From Rhizobium sp. GN54 (GTDB taxonomy: Bacteria; Pseudomonadota; Alphaproteobacteria; Rhizobiales; Rhizobiaceae), in contig NZ_JAJNCZ010000015.1 of NCBI RefSeq assembly GCF_021026345.1, positions 18,142 through 82,141 on the forward strand: a stretch of DNA of 64,000 nucleotides. Reading direction: 5' to 3'. The notes under the pieces were generated by a model. That model was not told the origin of the DNA, made no database searches, and worked only from the letters and a program-made list of their open reading frames with translations. A program made the position numbers and the translations under genes. Shown here one piece after another: positions 34,327-44,546 of this stretch; positions within the stretch are counted from its first letter, which is position 1; every line of letters begins with the position of its first letter.

Positions 34327-35250
34327 ATGGAAATCACTGCAGCAATGGTGAAGGAACTGCGCGAGAAGTCCGGCGCAGGCATGATGGATTGCAAGAAGGC
34401 TCTCAACGAGACCAATGGCGACATGGAAGCCGCGATCGACTGGCTGCGCGCCAAGGGCATCGCCAAGGCCGACAAGAAGTCCGGCCGCACCGCAGCTGAA
34501 GGCCTGATCGGCATCGTCAGCGGCGGCGTCAAGGCCGTTGCCGTCGAGATCAACTCCGAGACCGACTTCGTCGCCCGCAACGAGGCCTTCCAGGAACTGG
34601 TCCGCGGCGTCGCCAATGTCGCGCTGACCACCGACGGCAGCGTCGAGGCGATCTCCAAGGCGACCTATCCGGCGACCGGCAAGTCCGTCGAGGATACGAT
34701 CAAGGACGCGATCGCGACGATCGGCGAGAACATGACGCTGCGCCGCTCGGCTCTCCTGACGGTCGAGGACGGCGTTGTTGCCACCTATATCCACAACGCT
34801 GCCGGCGACGGTATCGGCAAGCTCGGCGTTCTCGTCGCTCTGAAGTCGATCGGCGACAAGGAAGTGCTCTATTCGGTCGGCCGCCAGGTCGCCATGCACG
34901 TTGCTGCGACCAACCCGCTGGCCATCCGCGCCGAGGAAGTCGACGCGGCGGTCGCCGAGCGCGAACGCAACGTCTTCATCGAGCAGTCGCGCGCGTCCGG
35001 CAAGCCGGACAGCATCATCGAGAAGATGGTCGAAGGCCGCATGCGCAAGTTCTTCGAGGAAGTCGCCCTTCTGTCGCAGGCTTTCGTCATGAACCCGGAG
35101 ATCACGGTCGGTCAGGCCATCAAGGACGCTGAAAAGCTCGCCGGCGCACCGATCGAAGTTACCGGTATGGCTCGCCTGCTGCTCGGCGAAGGCGTCGAGA
35201 AGGAAGAAAGCGACTTCGCAGCCGAAGTGGCTGCTGTCGCCAAGGGCTGA
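34327..35250 (+). CDS. tsf: Elongation factor Ts
   Basis: 307 residues from ATG 34327, with GAGGCGAG upstream. [48 protein letters not shown] is the UBA-like N-terminal domain. [20 protein letters not shown] holds the TDFV motif that inserts into EF-Tu and expels magnesium and GDP. The C-terminal coiled coil lies around [24 protein letters not shown]. It regenerates EF-Tu-GTP in the cytoplasm. The next gene, pyrH, starts 194 bases later. Confidence 0.98.
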   Translation: MEITAAMVKELREKSGAGMMDCKKALNETNGDMEAAIDWLRAKGIAKADKKSGRTAAEGLIGIVSGGVKAVAVEINSETDFVARNEAFQELVRGVANVALTTDGSVEAISKATYPATGKSVEDTIKDAIATIGENMTLRRSALLTVEDGVVATYIHNAAGDGIGKLGVLVALKSIGDKEVLYSVGRQVAMHVAATNPLAIRAEEVDAAVAERERNVFIEQSRASGKPDSIIEKMVEGRMRKFFEEVALLSQAFVMNPEITVGQAIKDAEKLAGAPIEVTGMARLLLGEGVEKEESDFAAEVAAVAKG

Positions 35251-35444
35251 TTTTCTTTACCCGATTTGGGAAAAGACAAGCGACTTTGGAAAAGAAACGG
35301 GGCATCGCGTGACAACGCGGTGCCCTTCGTGTATCCGGCTCACGGCGAGGCCCCGGGCGTCTCGAGCGCTGCCACGCGACCGTGCGCGCTGTCGTTGCCG
35401 CATCCGCCTCGCCGCGATGTCCAGTCCAACCACCAGGAGCGCCA

Positions 35445-36167
35445 ATGTCCGCCAAACCGATCTACAAACGCGTTCTGCTGAAGGCCTCGGGCGAGGCGTT
35501 GATGGGCTCGCAGGGCTTCGGCATCGACGTCGCCGTCGCCGACCGCATCGCCTCCGACATCGCCGAGGCGCGCGGGATGGGGGTCGAGGTCGGCGTCGTC
35601 GTCGGTGGCGGCAACATCTTCCGCGGCGTCGCAGTGGCCTCCAAGGGCGGCGATCGCGTCACCGGCGACCACATGGGCATGCTCGCGACCGTGATCAATG
35701 CGCTGGCGCTGGCGACCTCGCTGCGCAAGCTCGACATCGACACCGTCGTCCTCTCCGCCATCGCCATGCCGGAGATCTGCGAGAGCTTCTCGCAGCGCGC
35801 CACGCTCGCCCATCTGGCGGCCGGACGCGTGGTCATCTTTGCCGGCGGCACCGGCAATCCGTTCTTCACCACCGATTCCGCCGCAGCCCTTCGCGCCGCC
35901 GAGATCGGCGCCGAGGCGATCTTCAAGGGCACGCAGGTCGACGGCATCTATTCGGCGGATCCGAAGAAATACCCCGACGCCACCCGTTTCGACCGCCTGA
36001 CGCATGGCGAAGTGCTCGAAAGAGGGCTCGCCGTGATGGATATCGCAGCCGTGGCGCTCGCCCGCGAGAACGCGATCCCGATCGTCGTCTTCTCCATCCA
36101 CGAGAAGGGCGGTTTTGCACAAATATTGACCGGCGGCGGTCGCGGGACCATCGTATCCGACAATTGA
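35445..36167 (+). CDS. pyrH: UMP kinase
   Basis: 240 residues from ATG 35445 (CAGGAGCGCCA as ribosome site). YKRVLLKASGEALMG begins the amino-acid-kinase fold with the phosphate-binding K and SGE. VVVGGGNIFRG and TGNPFFTTDSAAALRAAEIGAEAIFKGTQVDGIYSADPKKYPDA are typical. It phosphorylates UMP to UDP as a hexamer, and it is regulated by GTP and UTP in other bacteria. It is followed 53 bases later by frr. Confidence 0.97.
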   Translation: MSAKPIYKRVLLKASGEALMGSQGFGIDVAVADRIASDIAEARGMGVEVGVVVGGGNIFRGVAVASKGGDRVTGDHMGMLATVINALALATSLRKLDIDTVVLSAIAMPEICESFSQRATLAHLAAGRVVIFAGGTGNPFFTTDSAAALRAAEIGAEAIFKGTQVDGIYSADPKKYPDATRFDRLTHGEVLERGLAVMDIAAVALARENAIPIVVFSIHEKGGFAQILTGGGRGTIVSDN

Positions 36168-36220
36168 TTCCGAAACGGCGCACAAGATCCGCCGTTTCCC
36201 TATAACGGGAGTTCCAAGCT

Positions 36221-36781
36221 ATGAGTGAAGGTGTTGATCTGAAGGAACTGAAGCGCCGCATGGATGGTGCCGTTTCCGCGTTCAAGCACGATATCGCTTC
36301 GCTGCGCACCGGCCGCGCCTCGGCCAACGTCCTCGATCCGGTGACGGTGGAGGCCTACGGCTCGCGCATGCCGCTGAACCAGGTCGCCAACATCACGGTG
36401 CCGGAGCCGCGCATGCTGGCCGTCTCGGTCTGGGACAAGCAGATGGTCGGCGCAGTCGACCGCGCGATCCGCGAATCCAATCTCGGGTTGAACCCGATCG
36501 TCGATGGCCAGAACCTGCGCATTCCGCTGCCGGAGCTGAACGAGGAGCGCCGCCGTTCGCTCGTCAAGATCGCCCACGACTATGCCGAGAAGGGCAAGGT
36601 GGCGATCCGCCACGTGCGCCGCGACGGCATGGACGACCTGAAAAAAGCCGAGAAGGATGGCGATATCGGCCAGGACATCAGCCGCGGCCAGTCCGAAAAA
36701 GTTCAAAAGATGACGGACGACATGATTTCCGAAGTCGATCGCTTGCTTGCCGAGAAGGAAAAGGAAATCATGCAGGTCTGA
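36221..36781 (+). CDS. frr: Ribosome recycling factor
   Basis: 186 residues, normal length. The long helical bundle ([67 protein letters not shown]) and the C-terminal [54 protein letters not shown] are the two RRF halves. It splits post-termination 70S complexes together with EF-G. A GGGAG ribosome site precedes it, and uppS starts 43 bases after its stop. Confidence 0.98.
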   Translation: MSEGVDLKELKRRMDGAVSAFKHDIASLRTGRASANVLDPVTVEAYGSRMPLNQVANITVPEPRMLAVSVWDKQMVGAVDRAIRESNLGLNPIVDGQNLRIPLPELNEERRRSLVKIAHDYAEKGKVAIRHVRRDGMDDLKKAEKDGDIGQDISRGQSEKVQKMTDDMISEVDRLLAEKEKEIMQV

Positions 36782-36824
36782 GCGCAGGCTTGCCCGGTTT
36801 CCCGCTTTCGTCCACGGATCGTCG

Positions 36825-37568
36825 ATGACCCATCATGCTGTGAAGAACATACCCGACCACGTTGCCATCATCATGGACGGCAACGGGCGCTGGGCCAATG
36901 TTCGCGGCCTGCCGCGAAGCATGGGGCACCGCAAGGGGGTGGAGGCCGTGCGCGAAGCGGTGCGTACCGCCGCCGATGCGGGCGTGTCGTACCTGACGCT
37001 CTTCGCCTTTTCTTCGGAGAACTGGAGCCGGCCGGAGAGCGAGGTCTCCGACCTCATGGGCCTGCTGAAGACCTTCATCCGTCGCGATCTCGCGACCCTG
37101 CACAAGGAAAACGTGCGGATCCGGGTCATCGGCGACCGCTCCAACCTGCGTGACGACATCCTGCCGCTGCTTCTGGAAGCGGAGGAGAAGACGCGGGACA
37201 ATACCGCGATCACGCTGGTCATCGCCTTCAACTACGGCGCCCGCGACGAGATCGCCCGCGCCGTGCGTTCGATCGCGAGCGATGTGTCGATCGGGCTCCT
37301 TCATCCCGCGCAGGTCACTTCCGATCTGATCAGCGCGCGGCTGGACACGGCGGGCATTCCCGATCCGGACCTCATCATCCGCACAAGCGGCGAGGAGCGC
37401 CTGTCGAACTTCCTGCTCTGGCAGGCGGCCTATGCCGAGCTCATGTTCGTACCCGAGTTCTGGCCTGATTTTTCGCGGGCGACCTTCCTCGAGGCGCTGG
37501 CGAACTATGCCGGCCGCGAGCGGCGCTTCGGCGGCGTGTCCGCGCCGACGCTGGCAGTGGGCCCCTGA
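36825..37568 (+). CDS. uppS: Undecaprenyl diphosphate synthase (isoprenyl transferase)
   Basis: 247 residues from ATG 36825. [38 protein letters not shown] holds the catalytic Asp of [22 protein letters not shown] is the second conserved block, and [35 protein letters not shown] the C-terminal RTSGE motif. It makes the C55 lipid carrier for peptidoglycan and O-antigen at the inner membrane. The stop overlaps the cdsA ATG by one base. Confidence 0.96.
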   Translation: MTHHAVKNIPDHVAIIMDGNGRWANVRGLPRSMGHRKGVEAVREAVRTAADAGVSYLTLFAFSSENWSRPESEVSDLMGLLKTFIRRDLATLHKENVRIRVIGDRSNLRDDILPLLLEAEEKTRDNTAITLVIAFNYGARDEIARAVRSIASDVSIGLLHPAQVTSDLISARLDTAGIPDPDLIIRTSGEERLSNFLLWQAAYAELMFVPEFWPDFSRATFLEALANYAGRERRFGGVSAPTLAVGP

Positions 37569-38398
37569 TGGGCACCGAACTGCGGCTTCGCATCGTATCC
37601 GGACTGGTTCTCGCTACCGTCGTCCTCGCCGCCGCCTGGGCCGGCGGCCTGCCGTTCCGGCTGCTGTCGTCGCTGATCGCCCTTCTGGTCTATTACGAAT
37701 GGTCGACGATCACGCGCCTCGCCGAGGCCGACGTGCGGGGCAATGCCTTCGGCTGGGCCGTGACCGTGGCCGTCGCCGCCATGGTGGTCTATGCCGAGGA
37801 GGAACTGGCGCTCGTCACCATCGCCGGTGCTGTAGCGTTGTCGGCGATCCATGCGGTCGCGTTTAAGCGGAGCTTCTGGCTTCCGGGCGGAATCGCCTAT
37901 GCCGGGCTGACGGCCGTCTCGCTCGCCGCCATCCGCGGCGGCGACGCCACCGGCCTGATTGCCATGCTGTTCGTCTTTTCCGTCGTCTGGGCGACCGACA
38001 TCCTGGCCTATTTCGTCGGCCGGGCGATCGGCGGCCCGAAGCTCGCCCCGTCGATCTCGCCGGGCAAGACATGGTCCGGTGCGATCGGAGGCACGCTCTC
38101 GGCTATCGTTGCCGGCAGTGTCCTCTATCTCGCCTTCTTCCCGTCGATCGGGCCGTGGATCCCTTTCGTCGCCTTCATCCTGTCCGTCTTCAGCCAGGTC
38201 GGGGATCTGTTCGAATCCTTCATCAAGCGCCGGTTCGGCGTCAAGGATTCGAGCCGCCTGATCCCGGGGCACGGCGGCGTCATGGACCGGGTGGACGGTC
38301 TTGTTTTCGCCTGTTTCGCGGCGTTTCTGCTGGGTCTGGCGGCAATGTTGTCGGGGCAGCAATCCGCGTCGACGGGCGCGTTTCTTCTTGGCCTTTGA
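37568..38398 (+). CDS. cdsA: Phosphatidate cytidylyltransferase
   Basis: 276 residues with about eight membrane segments. The C-terminal SRLIPGHGGVMDRVDGLVFACF is the CDS signature for CTP and metal binding, preceded by GGPKLAPSISPGKTWSGAIGGT. It makes CDP-diacylglycerol, the precursor of all phospholipids, in the inner membrane. Translation is coupled to uppS (TGATG overlap). rseP begins 30 bases after the stop. Confidence 0.95.
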   Translation: MGTELRLRIVSGLVLATVVLAAAWAGGLPFRLLSSLIALLVYYEWSTITRLAEADVRGNAFGWAVTVAVAAMVVYAEEELALVTIAGAVALSAIHAVAFKRSFWLPGGIAYAGLTAVSLAAIRGGDATGLIAMLFVFSVVWATDILAYFVGRAIGGPKLAPSISPGKTWSGAIGGTLSAIVAGSVLYLAFFPSIGPWIPFVAFILSVFSQVGDLFESFIKRRFGVKDSSRLIPGHGGVMDRVDGLVFACFAAFLLGLAAMLSGQQSASTGAFLLGL

Positions 38399-38428
38399 CG
38401 CCAGCTTTCCAGGGAGCCCATCGCAGAT

Positions 38429-39562
38429 ATGGAACTGTTGCAGCACGCGTTCGGCCTCGTCACCGGCACCATCATTCCGTTCCTGGTCGTCCTGACCCTG
38501 ATCGTCTTCATCCACGAGATGGGGCACTATCTCGCCGGACGCTGGTGCGGCATCGGCATCACCGCCTTCTCCGTCGGCTTCGGTCCCGAGATCGCCGGCT
38601 TCAACGACCGCCACGGCACCCGGTGGAAGCTCTGCGCCATTCCGCTCGGCGGCTATGTCAAGTTCCACGGCGACGAGGATGCCGCCTCCACTCCGGACTA
38701 CGGCAAGCTGGGCGGCCTGACGGACGCGGAGCGGTCGCGGACCTTCCTCGGTGCGGCGCTGTGGAAGCGTGCCGTGACCGTGGCGGCCGGGCCGATCGCC
38801 AACTTCATCCTTGCGATCGCGATCTTCAGCGTGACGTTTGCGACCTACGGCCGCCAGGTCGCCGATCCGGTGGTGGCGGAGGTGCGCGAATCGAGCGCTG
38901 CGGCGGCGGCCGGCATCCTGCCGGGCGACCTCCTGGTTTCCATCGACGGTTCGCCGGTGCGGACTTTCGACGACGTCCGCCGCTATGTGAGCGTGCGCCC
39001 GGAGGTGCCGATCGTCGTGACGATCCAGCGCGACGGCGAGAACCGCGACCTGCGCATGGTGCCGCAGCGGACGGAGCTTTCCGACCAGTTCGGCAACAAG
39101 ATGGAGGTCGGCGTCATCGGCATCGTGACGAACGAGGCGACCGGCAATTTCCGCGTGGTGGAATACAGCCCGCTGCAGGCGGTCGGGCAGGGCGCGCTGC
39201 AGAGCTGGTACATCGTCACCGGCACCTTCGACTACCTGGCGAACGTCGTTACCGGCCGCATGAAGGCCGATCAGATCGGCGGGCCGATCCGGGTGGCGCA
39301 GGCTTCGGGGCAGATGGCGACCCTCGGTGTTGCCGCCCTGCTGCAGCTAGCGGCCGTTCTGTCTGTTTCCATTGGACTTTTGAACCTAATGCCTGTTCCG
39401 GTACTTGATGGGGGGCACCTGATGTTCTATGCGGTTGAAGCCCTTCGCGGACGGCCCGTCGGCCCGAGGACGCAGGAGATCGCCTTTCGTATCGGAATGG
39501 CGCTGATCCTGATGCTGACGGTGTTTGCGACCTGGAACGATACTTTCGGTAGGCTCGGGTAA
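38429..39562 (+). CDS. rseP: Site-2 metalloprotease RseP (MmpA)
   Basis: 377 residues. LIVFIHEMGHYLAGRWCGI contains the zinc-binding HExxH (HEMGH) in the first membrane span. A PDZ domain follows (DPVVAEVRESSAAAAAGILPGDLLVSIDGSPVRTFDDVRRYV), and NLMPVPVLDGGHLMFY is the LDG motif with the third zinc ligand. It cuts anti-sigma factors or other membrane proteins inside the bilayer, and in Caulobacter the homologue MmpA degrades PodJ. It has one PDZ domain, unlike the two in E. coli RseP. It sits directly before bamA. Confidence 0.95.
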   Translation: MELLQHAFGLVTGTIIPFLVVLTLIVFIHEMGHYLAGRWCGIGITAFSVGFGPEIAGFNDRHGTRWKLCAIPLGGYVKFHGDEDAASTPDYGKLGGLTDAERSRTFLGAALWKRAVTVAAGPIANFILAIAIFSVTFATYGRQVADPVVAEVRESSAAAAAGILPGDLLVSIDGSPVRTFDDVRRYVSVRPEVPIVVTIQRDGENRDLRMVPQRTELSDQFGNKMEVGVIGIVTNEATGNFRVVEYSPLQAVGQGALQSWYIVTGTFDYLANVVTGRMKADQIGGPIRVAQASGQMATLGVAALLQLAAVLSVSIGLLNLMPVPVLDGGHLMFYAVEALRGRPVGPRTQEIAFRIGMALILMLTVFATWNDTFGRLG

Positions 39563-39786
39563 GCCTGCGCGGGTATTTCAGGCGCTGAAGCAGGGGCGGG
39601 CAGGGGTTCCGCTAAGGTCCTGTTTACCGTGTTTGAAACCTTTAGTGGCCTATGGGCCACGGTTCGAATCGAAGTAAACAGAAATTAACGGGCGTGCTTG
39701 CTTGTATGGCAAAAGCGGTTAAAACGGCATCGTGACCGGAGTCGGGTTTTCGAGTTCGCCGCGGGACATTGAAACGAAGGTAAGTT

Positions 39787-42153
39787 GTGAAAATGAAAGC
39801 TGGTTCAAGATTTTTGAACGCGGTGTCTGCCGTTGCCCTTTCCACGAGCATGGTGGTGGCTGGTGGAGCAGCCGTCTCGCTCGTTGCCGTAAGTGCCGCA
39901 GAAGCTGCCGTCATCCAGCGCATCGATGTTCGCGGCGCCGATCGTGTCAGCGCTGAAACCGTTCGCTCCAATCTCACGATCCAGCCGGGCAAGACCTTCA
40001 GCAATTCCGATATCGATGCCTCCGTGCGCCGCCTGTTCGGGACCGGTTATTTCTCCGACGTCCGCATCAGCGTTTCCGGCAGCACGCTCGTCGTCGTCGT
40101 CGACGAGAACCGGCTCATCAACCAGGTCGTGTTTAACGGCAACCGCAAGATCAAGGACGACAAGCTCGCGGGCGTCGTCCGTTCGCAGTCGCTCGGTCCG
40201 TTCAGCGAGACGACGATCGAGAGCGACATTCAGTCGATCAAGGATGCCTATGCCGCGATCGGCCGCAGCGATGCGACGGTGACGACGCAGACATACGACG
40301 TCGGCAACGGCCGCGTGAACGTCGCCTTCGTCATCAACGAGGGCGACCGGACCAAGATCTCGGCGATCAACTTCGTCGGCAACAATGCCTACAGCGACGG
40401 CCGCCTGCGCTCCGTGGTCAATACCAAGAAGTCCGGCCCGCTGTCGTTCCTGTCGCGCAAGGACGTCTATGACGAAATGAAGCTACGCGCCGACGAAGAG
40501 GCGCTGCGCCAGTTCTACTTCAACCACGGCTATGCCGACTTCCAGATCGTTTCCTCGGAGGCCGTGCTTGACGAGAGCACGAACGAATACGCGATCACCT
40601 TCACCGTCGAGGAAGGCGAGCGCTACAAGTTTGGCGACATCACCGTTGAATCGACCGTCGAGGGCGTCGATGCTGAGCAGTTGAAGGGTCTCGTCGAATC
40701 GCGTGCCGGCGACGTCTACCGCGCCAACGACGTCCAGGATTCGATGTCGCAGATTTCGCGCGTGGTCGCCGCTCGCGGCTATCCCTTTGCCCGCGTCACC
40801 CCGCGTGGCAACCGCGACTTCGCCAACCACACGATCGCGGTCGACTACCTCGTCGACCAGGGCGAGCGCGCCTATGTCGAGCGCATCGAGATCCGCGGCA
40901 ACACCCGCACGCGCGACTTCGTCATCCGCCGCGAATTCGACATCAGCGAAGGCGACGCCTTCAACCAGGAAGTCATCAACAGCGCCAAGCGCCGTCTGGA
41001 CGCCCTCGGGTTCTTCTCGTCTGTCAACATCACGACCGCTCCGGGCAGTGCTTCCGACCGCGTCGTCCTGATCGTCGACGTTCAGGACCAGTCGACCGGT
41101 ACCTTCGGCATCGGCGCCGGCTATTCGACGGGCAACGACGGCGGCTTCAAGCTCGAAGCCTCGATCGAAGAGAAGAACTTCCTCGGTCGCGGGCAGTACA
41201 TCCGCATCGCCGCCGGCGGTGGCGACGATTCGCGCAACTACAGCCTGAACTTCACGGAACCCTACTTCCTCGGCTACCGGCTGGCCGCCGGCTTCGACCT
41301 GTTCCGGAACGAGGACAATTCCGAAGACTTCTACGACATCGATAACCAGGGCTTCACGCTTCGCGTCACCGCGCCGATCACCGAGGACCTGTCGACGACG
41401 CTGCGGTACAACTACACGAAGATGGACTACAGCACGAACGTCAACGAGGAAGAGGATCTGGCGAAGGCGCCGGAAGACCGCGACCTGTCGCGTCCCTATT
41501 GGGATGCCGTCGATGGCAGCCCGTGGGTCCGTTCGTCGATCTCGCACTCGATGACCTTCGATACCCTGGACGATCGCAAGATGCCGCGCGACGGCATCTA
41601 CGCGACCTTTACCCAGGAATTCGCGGGTGTTGGCGGCGATTCGGACTTCTACAAGATCTACGGCAAGGCGCGTTACTTCCGTACGCTGCTCGAGGACGCG
41701 GACATCGTCGGGTCTCTGTCGGCCGGCGCCGGCTACATGACGCCGACGAGCGGCGACCTGCATGTCTTCGACCAGTTCCAGCTGAACGCCAACGACCTTC
41801 GCGGCTTCGAGAGCGGCGGTATCGGCCCGCGCATGGCGAACGGCGACGAGATCGGCGGCACGACCTACTTCACGGTTTCGGCCGAGACGAGCTTCCCGCT
41901 GCCGTTCATCGCGCGTGACGCCGGCTTCCGTGGCGCGTTCTTCGCCGATGCCGGCACGCTCTACGGCAACAAGGTCGACATCGGCGACGACGATGTCGAG
42001 GGCACCAGCATGTCCTGGCGCGCATCGCTCGGCGCCAGCCTGATCTGGTCTTCGCCGTTCGGTCCCCTGCGCGTCGACTACGCGATCCCGGTCGTGAAGG
42101 AAGACTTCGACGAAACGCAGCGGTTCAAGTTCGGCATTTCGTCGACCTTCTGA
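39787..42153 (+). CDS. bamA: Outer membrane assembly factor BamA
   Basis: 788 residues from GTG 39787, which has GAAGG six bases upstream. ATG two codons later is the alternative. A signal peptide (to about AEA) precedes five POTRA domains (VIQRIDVRGADRVSAETVRSNL..., INQVVFNGNRKIKDDKL, ISAINFVGNNAYSDGRL, GDITVESTVEGVDAEQ, VERIEIRGNTRTRDFVIRREFDI). The C-terminal half is the 16-strand barrel, ending in the terminal aromatic F. GFESGGIGPR resembles the lid-lock VRGF/Y motif as RGFESGG. It folds outer membrane proteins. Confidence 0.97.
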   Translation: MKMKAGSRFLNAVSAVALSTSMVVAGGAAVSLVAVSAAEAAVIQRIDVRGADRVSAETVRSNLTIQPGKTFSNSDIDASVRRLFGTGYFSDVRISVSGSTLVVVVDENRLINQVVFNGNRKIKDDKLAGVVRSQSLGPFSETTIESDIQSIKDAYAAIGRSDATVTTQTYDVGNGRVNVAFVINEGDRTKISAINFVGNNAYSDGRLRSVVNTKKSGPLSFLSRKDVYDEMKLRADEEALRQFYFNHGYADFQIVSSEAVLDESTNEYAITFTVEEGERYKFGDITVESTVEGVDAEQLKGLVESRAGDVYRANDVQDSMSQISRVVAARGYPFARVTPRGNRDFANHTIAVDYLVDQGERAYVERIEIRGNTRTRDFVIRREFDISEGDAFNQEVINSAKRRLDALGFFSSVNITTAPGSASDRVVLIVDVQDQSTGTFGIGAGYSTGNDGGFKLEASIEEKNFLGRGQYIRIAAGGGDDSRNYSLNFTEPYFLGYRLAAGFDLFRNEDNSEDFYDIDNQGFTLRVTAPITEDLSTTLRYNYTKMDYSTNVNEEEDLAKAPEDRDLSRPYWDAVDGSPWVRSSISHSMTFDTLDDRKMPRDGIYATFTQEFAGVGGDSDFYKIYGKARYFRTLLEDADIVGSLSAGAGYMTPTSGDLHVFDQFQLNANDLRGFESGGIGPRMANGDEIGGTTYFTVSAETSFPLPFIARDAGFRGAFFADAGTLYGNKVDIGDDDVEGTSMSWRASLGASLIWSSPFGPLRVDYAIPVVKEDFDETQRFKFGISSTF

Positions 42154-42203
42154 TCCAAGCAGTCCAGAACTGCTGACAACGGACTGTTCTGGGGTCTATG
42201 CTG

Positions 42204-43265
42204 ATGGAACAAAACTGGTTCTTTCCGCCGCACGACGGCGTTCGCCTGGACGATCTGGCGAACCGCCTCGGGGCGGAACTTTTCGACCCGGCTGCCGGAT
42301 CCCGGCTGGTGCATAACGTTGCGCCGGTCTACCGGGCGAAGGAGGGAGACCTCTGCTACCTGCTGTCGCGCAAGACGAAGGCTGAACTCGAGACCTGCCA
42401 GGCGACCGCCATCCTGTGCGATCCGTCGCTGGCGTCGCTGGTGCCGGATCACGTTACCATCCTGCAGACGAAGCGGGCGCACATGGCTTTCGCGCTGGCA
42501 GGCGAGATCCTGCAGCCCGGCGCGATGCGCCCGGCCTTGTCCACGTCCGAGCCCGCCGGCATCTCCCCACTCGCCTATATCGATCCGACCGCGCGTCTCG
42601 AGGCGGGCGTTGTCGTGGAGCCGATGACGGTGATCGGCGCCAATGTCGAGATCGGCGAGGGCACGCAGATCGGCCCGGGGGTCACGATTGCGGCCGGTGT
42701 GCGGATCGGGCGTGACTGTACGATTTCCGCCGGCGCCCGGATCCAGTGCGCGCTGATCGGCAACCGCGTCATCCTTCACCCCGGCGCCTGCATCGGCCAG
42801 GACGGGTTCGGCTACGGTCCGGGCCCCAAGGGCGGCATGATCAAGATCGTGCAGGTCGGCCGCGTCATCATCCAGGACGATGTGGAGATCGGAGCCGGCA
42901 CGACGATCGACCGGGGCACGATGGACGATACCGTAATCGGCGAGGGGACCAAGATCGACAACCAGGTGCAGATCGGCCACAACGTCCGCATCGGCCGGCA
43001 TTGCGGCATCGTCAGCAAGGTCGGCATCGCCGGCAGCACGCGCATCGGCGATGGCGTGATGATCGGCGGCGCCACGGGCGTGAACGGCCACATCACCATC
43101 GGCGACGGCGTGCAGATTGCCGCGATGAGCGGCGTGGTCGCCGATATTCCCGCCGGTGAGCGCTATGGCGGGATACCGGCGCGGCCGATGCGCGATTTCC
43201 TGCGCGACGTGGCCGAGATGACGATGCGGATCAACAATAGAAAGAAGACGGGTGACAAGGAATGA
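42204..43265 (+). CDS. lpxD: UDP-3-O-(3-hydroxymyristoyl)glucosamine N-acyltransferase
   Basis: 353 residues from ATG 42204 ([15 protein letters not shown]), which has GGGG nine bases upstream. ATG 42198 is too close to it. The N-terminal uridine-binding domain is followed by a left-handed beta-helix of hexapeptide repeats ([28 protein letters not shown]). Catalytic His lies in [30 protein letters not shown]. It adds the N-linked acyl chain in lipid A synthesis, step 3, in the cytoplasm. fabZ overlaps its end by four bases. Confidence 0.96.
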   Translation: MEQNWFFPPHDGVRLDDLANRLGAELFDPAAGSRLVHNVAPVYRAKEGDLCYLLSRKTKAELETCQATAILCDPSLASLVPDHVTILQTKRAHMAFALAGEILQPGAMRPALSTSEPAGISPLAYIDPTARLEAGVVVEPMTVIGANVEIGEGTQIGPGVTIAAGVRIGRDCTISAGARIQCALIGNRVILHPGACIGQDGFGYGPGPKGGMIKIVQVGRVIIQDDVEIGAGTTIDRGTMDDTVIGEGTKIDNQVQIGHNVRIGRHCGIVSKVGIAGSTRIGDGVMIGGATGVNGHITIGDGVQIAAMSGVVADIPAGERYGGIPARPMRDFLRDVAEMTMRINNRKKTGDKE

Positions 43266-43729
43266 GCGAGGAAAAGAGGGAGGCCCTGGGCGTCGCCGAA
43301 CTGAAGGATATCCTGACGCTTTTGCCGCACCGCTATCCGTTCTTGCTGGTGGACAAGATCATCGAGATCGACGGCGACAATTCCGCGATCGGCATCAAGA
43401 ACGTGACGGTCAACGAGCCGCAGTTCACCGGACACTTCCCGGACCACCCGATCATGCCCGGCGTGCTCCTGATCGAGGGCATGGCGCAGACGGCCGGCGC
43501 GATCTGCGCGCGCAAGACCGGAACCGGCACCAACCTCGTCTATTTCATGACGATCGACAATGCCCGCTTCCGCAAGCCGGTCATCCCCGGCGACCGCGTC
43601 GAGTATCATGTCGTGAAACAGAAGCAGCGCGGGAATATCTGGAAGTTTCACTGCGACGCAAAAGTTGATGGGCAACTTGTCGCCGAAGCTGATATCGGCG
43701 CGATGATCGTCAACAAGGAAGACGCCTGA
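43262..43729 (+). CDS. fabZ: 3-hydroxyacyl-ACP dehydratase FabZ
   Basis: 155 residues. [17 protein letters not shown] holds the catalytic His start, and [26 protein letters not shown] is the hot-dog helix with the catalytic Glu. It dehydrates 3-hydroxyacyl-ACP in fatty acid synthesis and competes with LpxA for 3-hydroxymyristoyl-ACP, so its place between lpxD and lpxA balances phospholipid and lipid A supply. The ATG overlaps the lpxD stop, and lpxA begins two bases after its own stop. Confidence 0.96.
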   Translation: MSEEKREALGVAELKDILTLLPHRYPFLLVDKIIEIDGDNSAIGIKNVTVNEPQFTGHFPDHPIMPGVLLIEGMAQTAGAICARKTGTGTNLVYFMTIDNARFRKPVIPGDRVEYHVVKQKQRGNIWKFHCDAKVDGQLVAEADIGAMIVNKEDA

Positions 43730-43731
43730 AC

Positions 43732-44541
43732 ATGATTGCAGCCAGCGCCAGGATCCATCCGCTCTCCGTCGTCGAAGACGGGGCGGTGATCGGGGAGAAC
43801 GTCGTCGTCGGCCCCTTCTGCCACGTGGGGCCGAATGTCGTTCTCGGCGACGAGGTCGAGCTTCTGACCCATGTCGTGGTCGCCGGACGCACGACGATCG
43901 GGCGCGGCACGCGCATCTTTCCCTCCGCCGTCATCGGTGGCGACCCGCAGAGCATCCATCATGGCGGCGAGGACACGACGCTGACCGTCGGCGAGCGCAA
44001 CACGATCCGCGAAGGCGTGACGATGAACACCGGCACCGCCGGTGGCGGCGGCAAGACCGTCGTCGGCGACGACAACCTGTTCCTGGCTTATTCGCACATC
44101 GCCCACGACTGCATCCTCGGCAACAACATCATCCTGTCGAACAACGTCATGCTGGCCGGCCACGTGACGGTCGAAGATCGCGCCATTCTCGGCGGCGGTT
44201 CGGCGGTGCACCAGTTCGCGCGGGTCGGACGCCATGCCTTCGTCGGCGGCCTTTCGGCCGTGGCCTACGACGTCATCCCCTACGGCATGCTGAACGGCAA
44301 TCCGGGCATCCTCGGCGGCATCAACGTCGTCGGCATGTCGCGCTCGGGCATGGACAAGGCGACGATCCATCGGGTCCGCCGGGCGTTCAAGGAAATCTTC
44401 GAGGGCGAGGCATCGATCCGCAACAATGCGGCCGCCATTCGCGAGGATTATGCGGATTGCGTTCCCGTCATGCACATCCTCGATTTCATCGCAGCGGACA
44501 GCGATCGCGCGCTCTCCTCGCCGAACCGCGGCAAGGCCTGA
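43732..44541 (+). CDS. lpxA: UDP-N-acetylglucosamine acyltransferase
   Basis: 269 residues. Hexapeptide beta-helix ([50 protein letters not shown]). [44 protein letters not shown] contains the catalytic His and the sugar-binding loops. [21 protein letters not shown] opens the C-terminal helical domain. It performs the first step of lipid A synthesis. The gene runs straight on from fabZ, and lpxI starts five bases after its stop. Confidence 0.96.
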   Translation: MIAASARIHPLSVVEDGAVIGENVVVGPFCHVGPNVVLGDEVELLTHVVVAGRTTIGRGTRIFPSAVIGGDPQSIHHGGEDTTLTVGERNTIREGVTMNTGTAGGGGKTVVGDDNLFLAYSHIAHDCILGNNIILSNNVMLAGHVTVEDRAILGGGSAVHQFARVGRHAFVGGLSAVAYDVIPYGMLNGNPGILGGINVVGMSRSGMDKATIHRVRRAFKEIFEGEASIRNNAAAIREDYADCVPVMHILDFIAADSDRALSSPNRGKA

Positions 44542-44546
44542 CCGGC

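Noticed and set aside
40483..41763. 426-codon frame antisense to bamA
   Set aside because: The sense frame is a full BamA with POTRA domains and barrel; the antisense frame has no domain.
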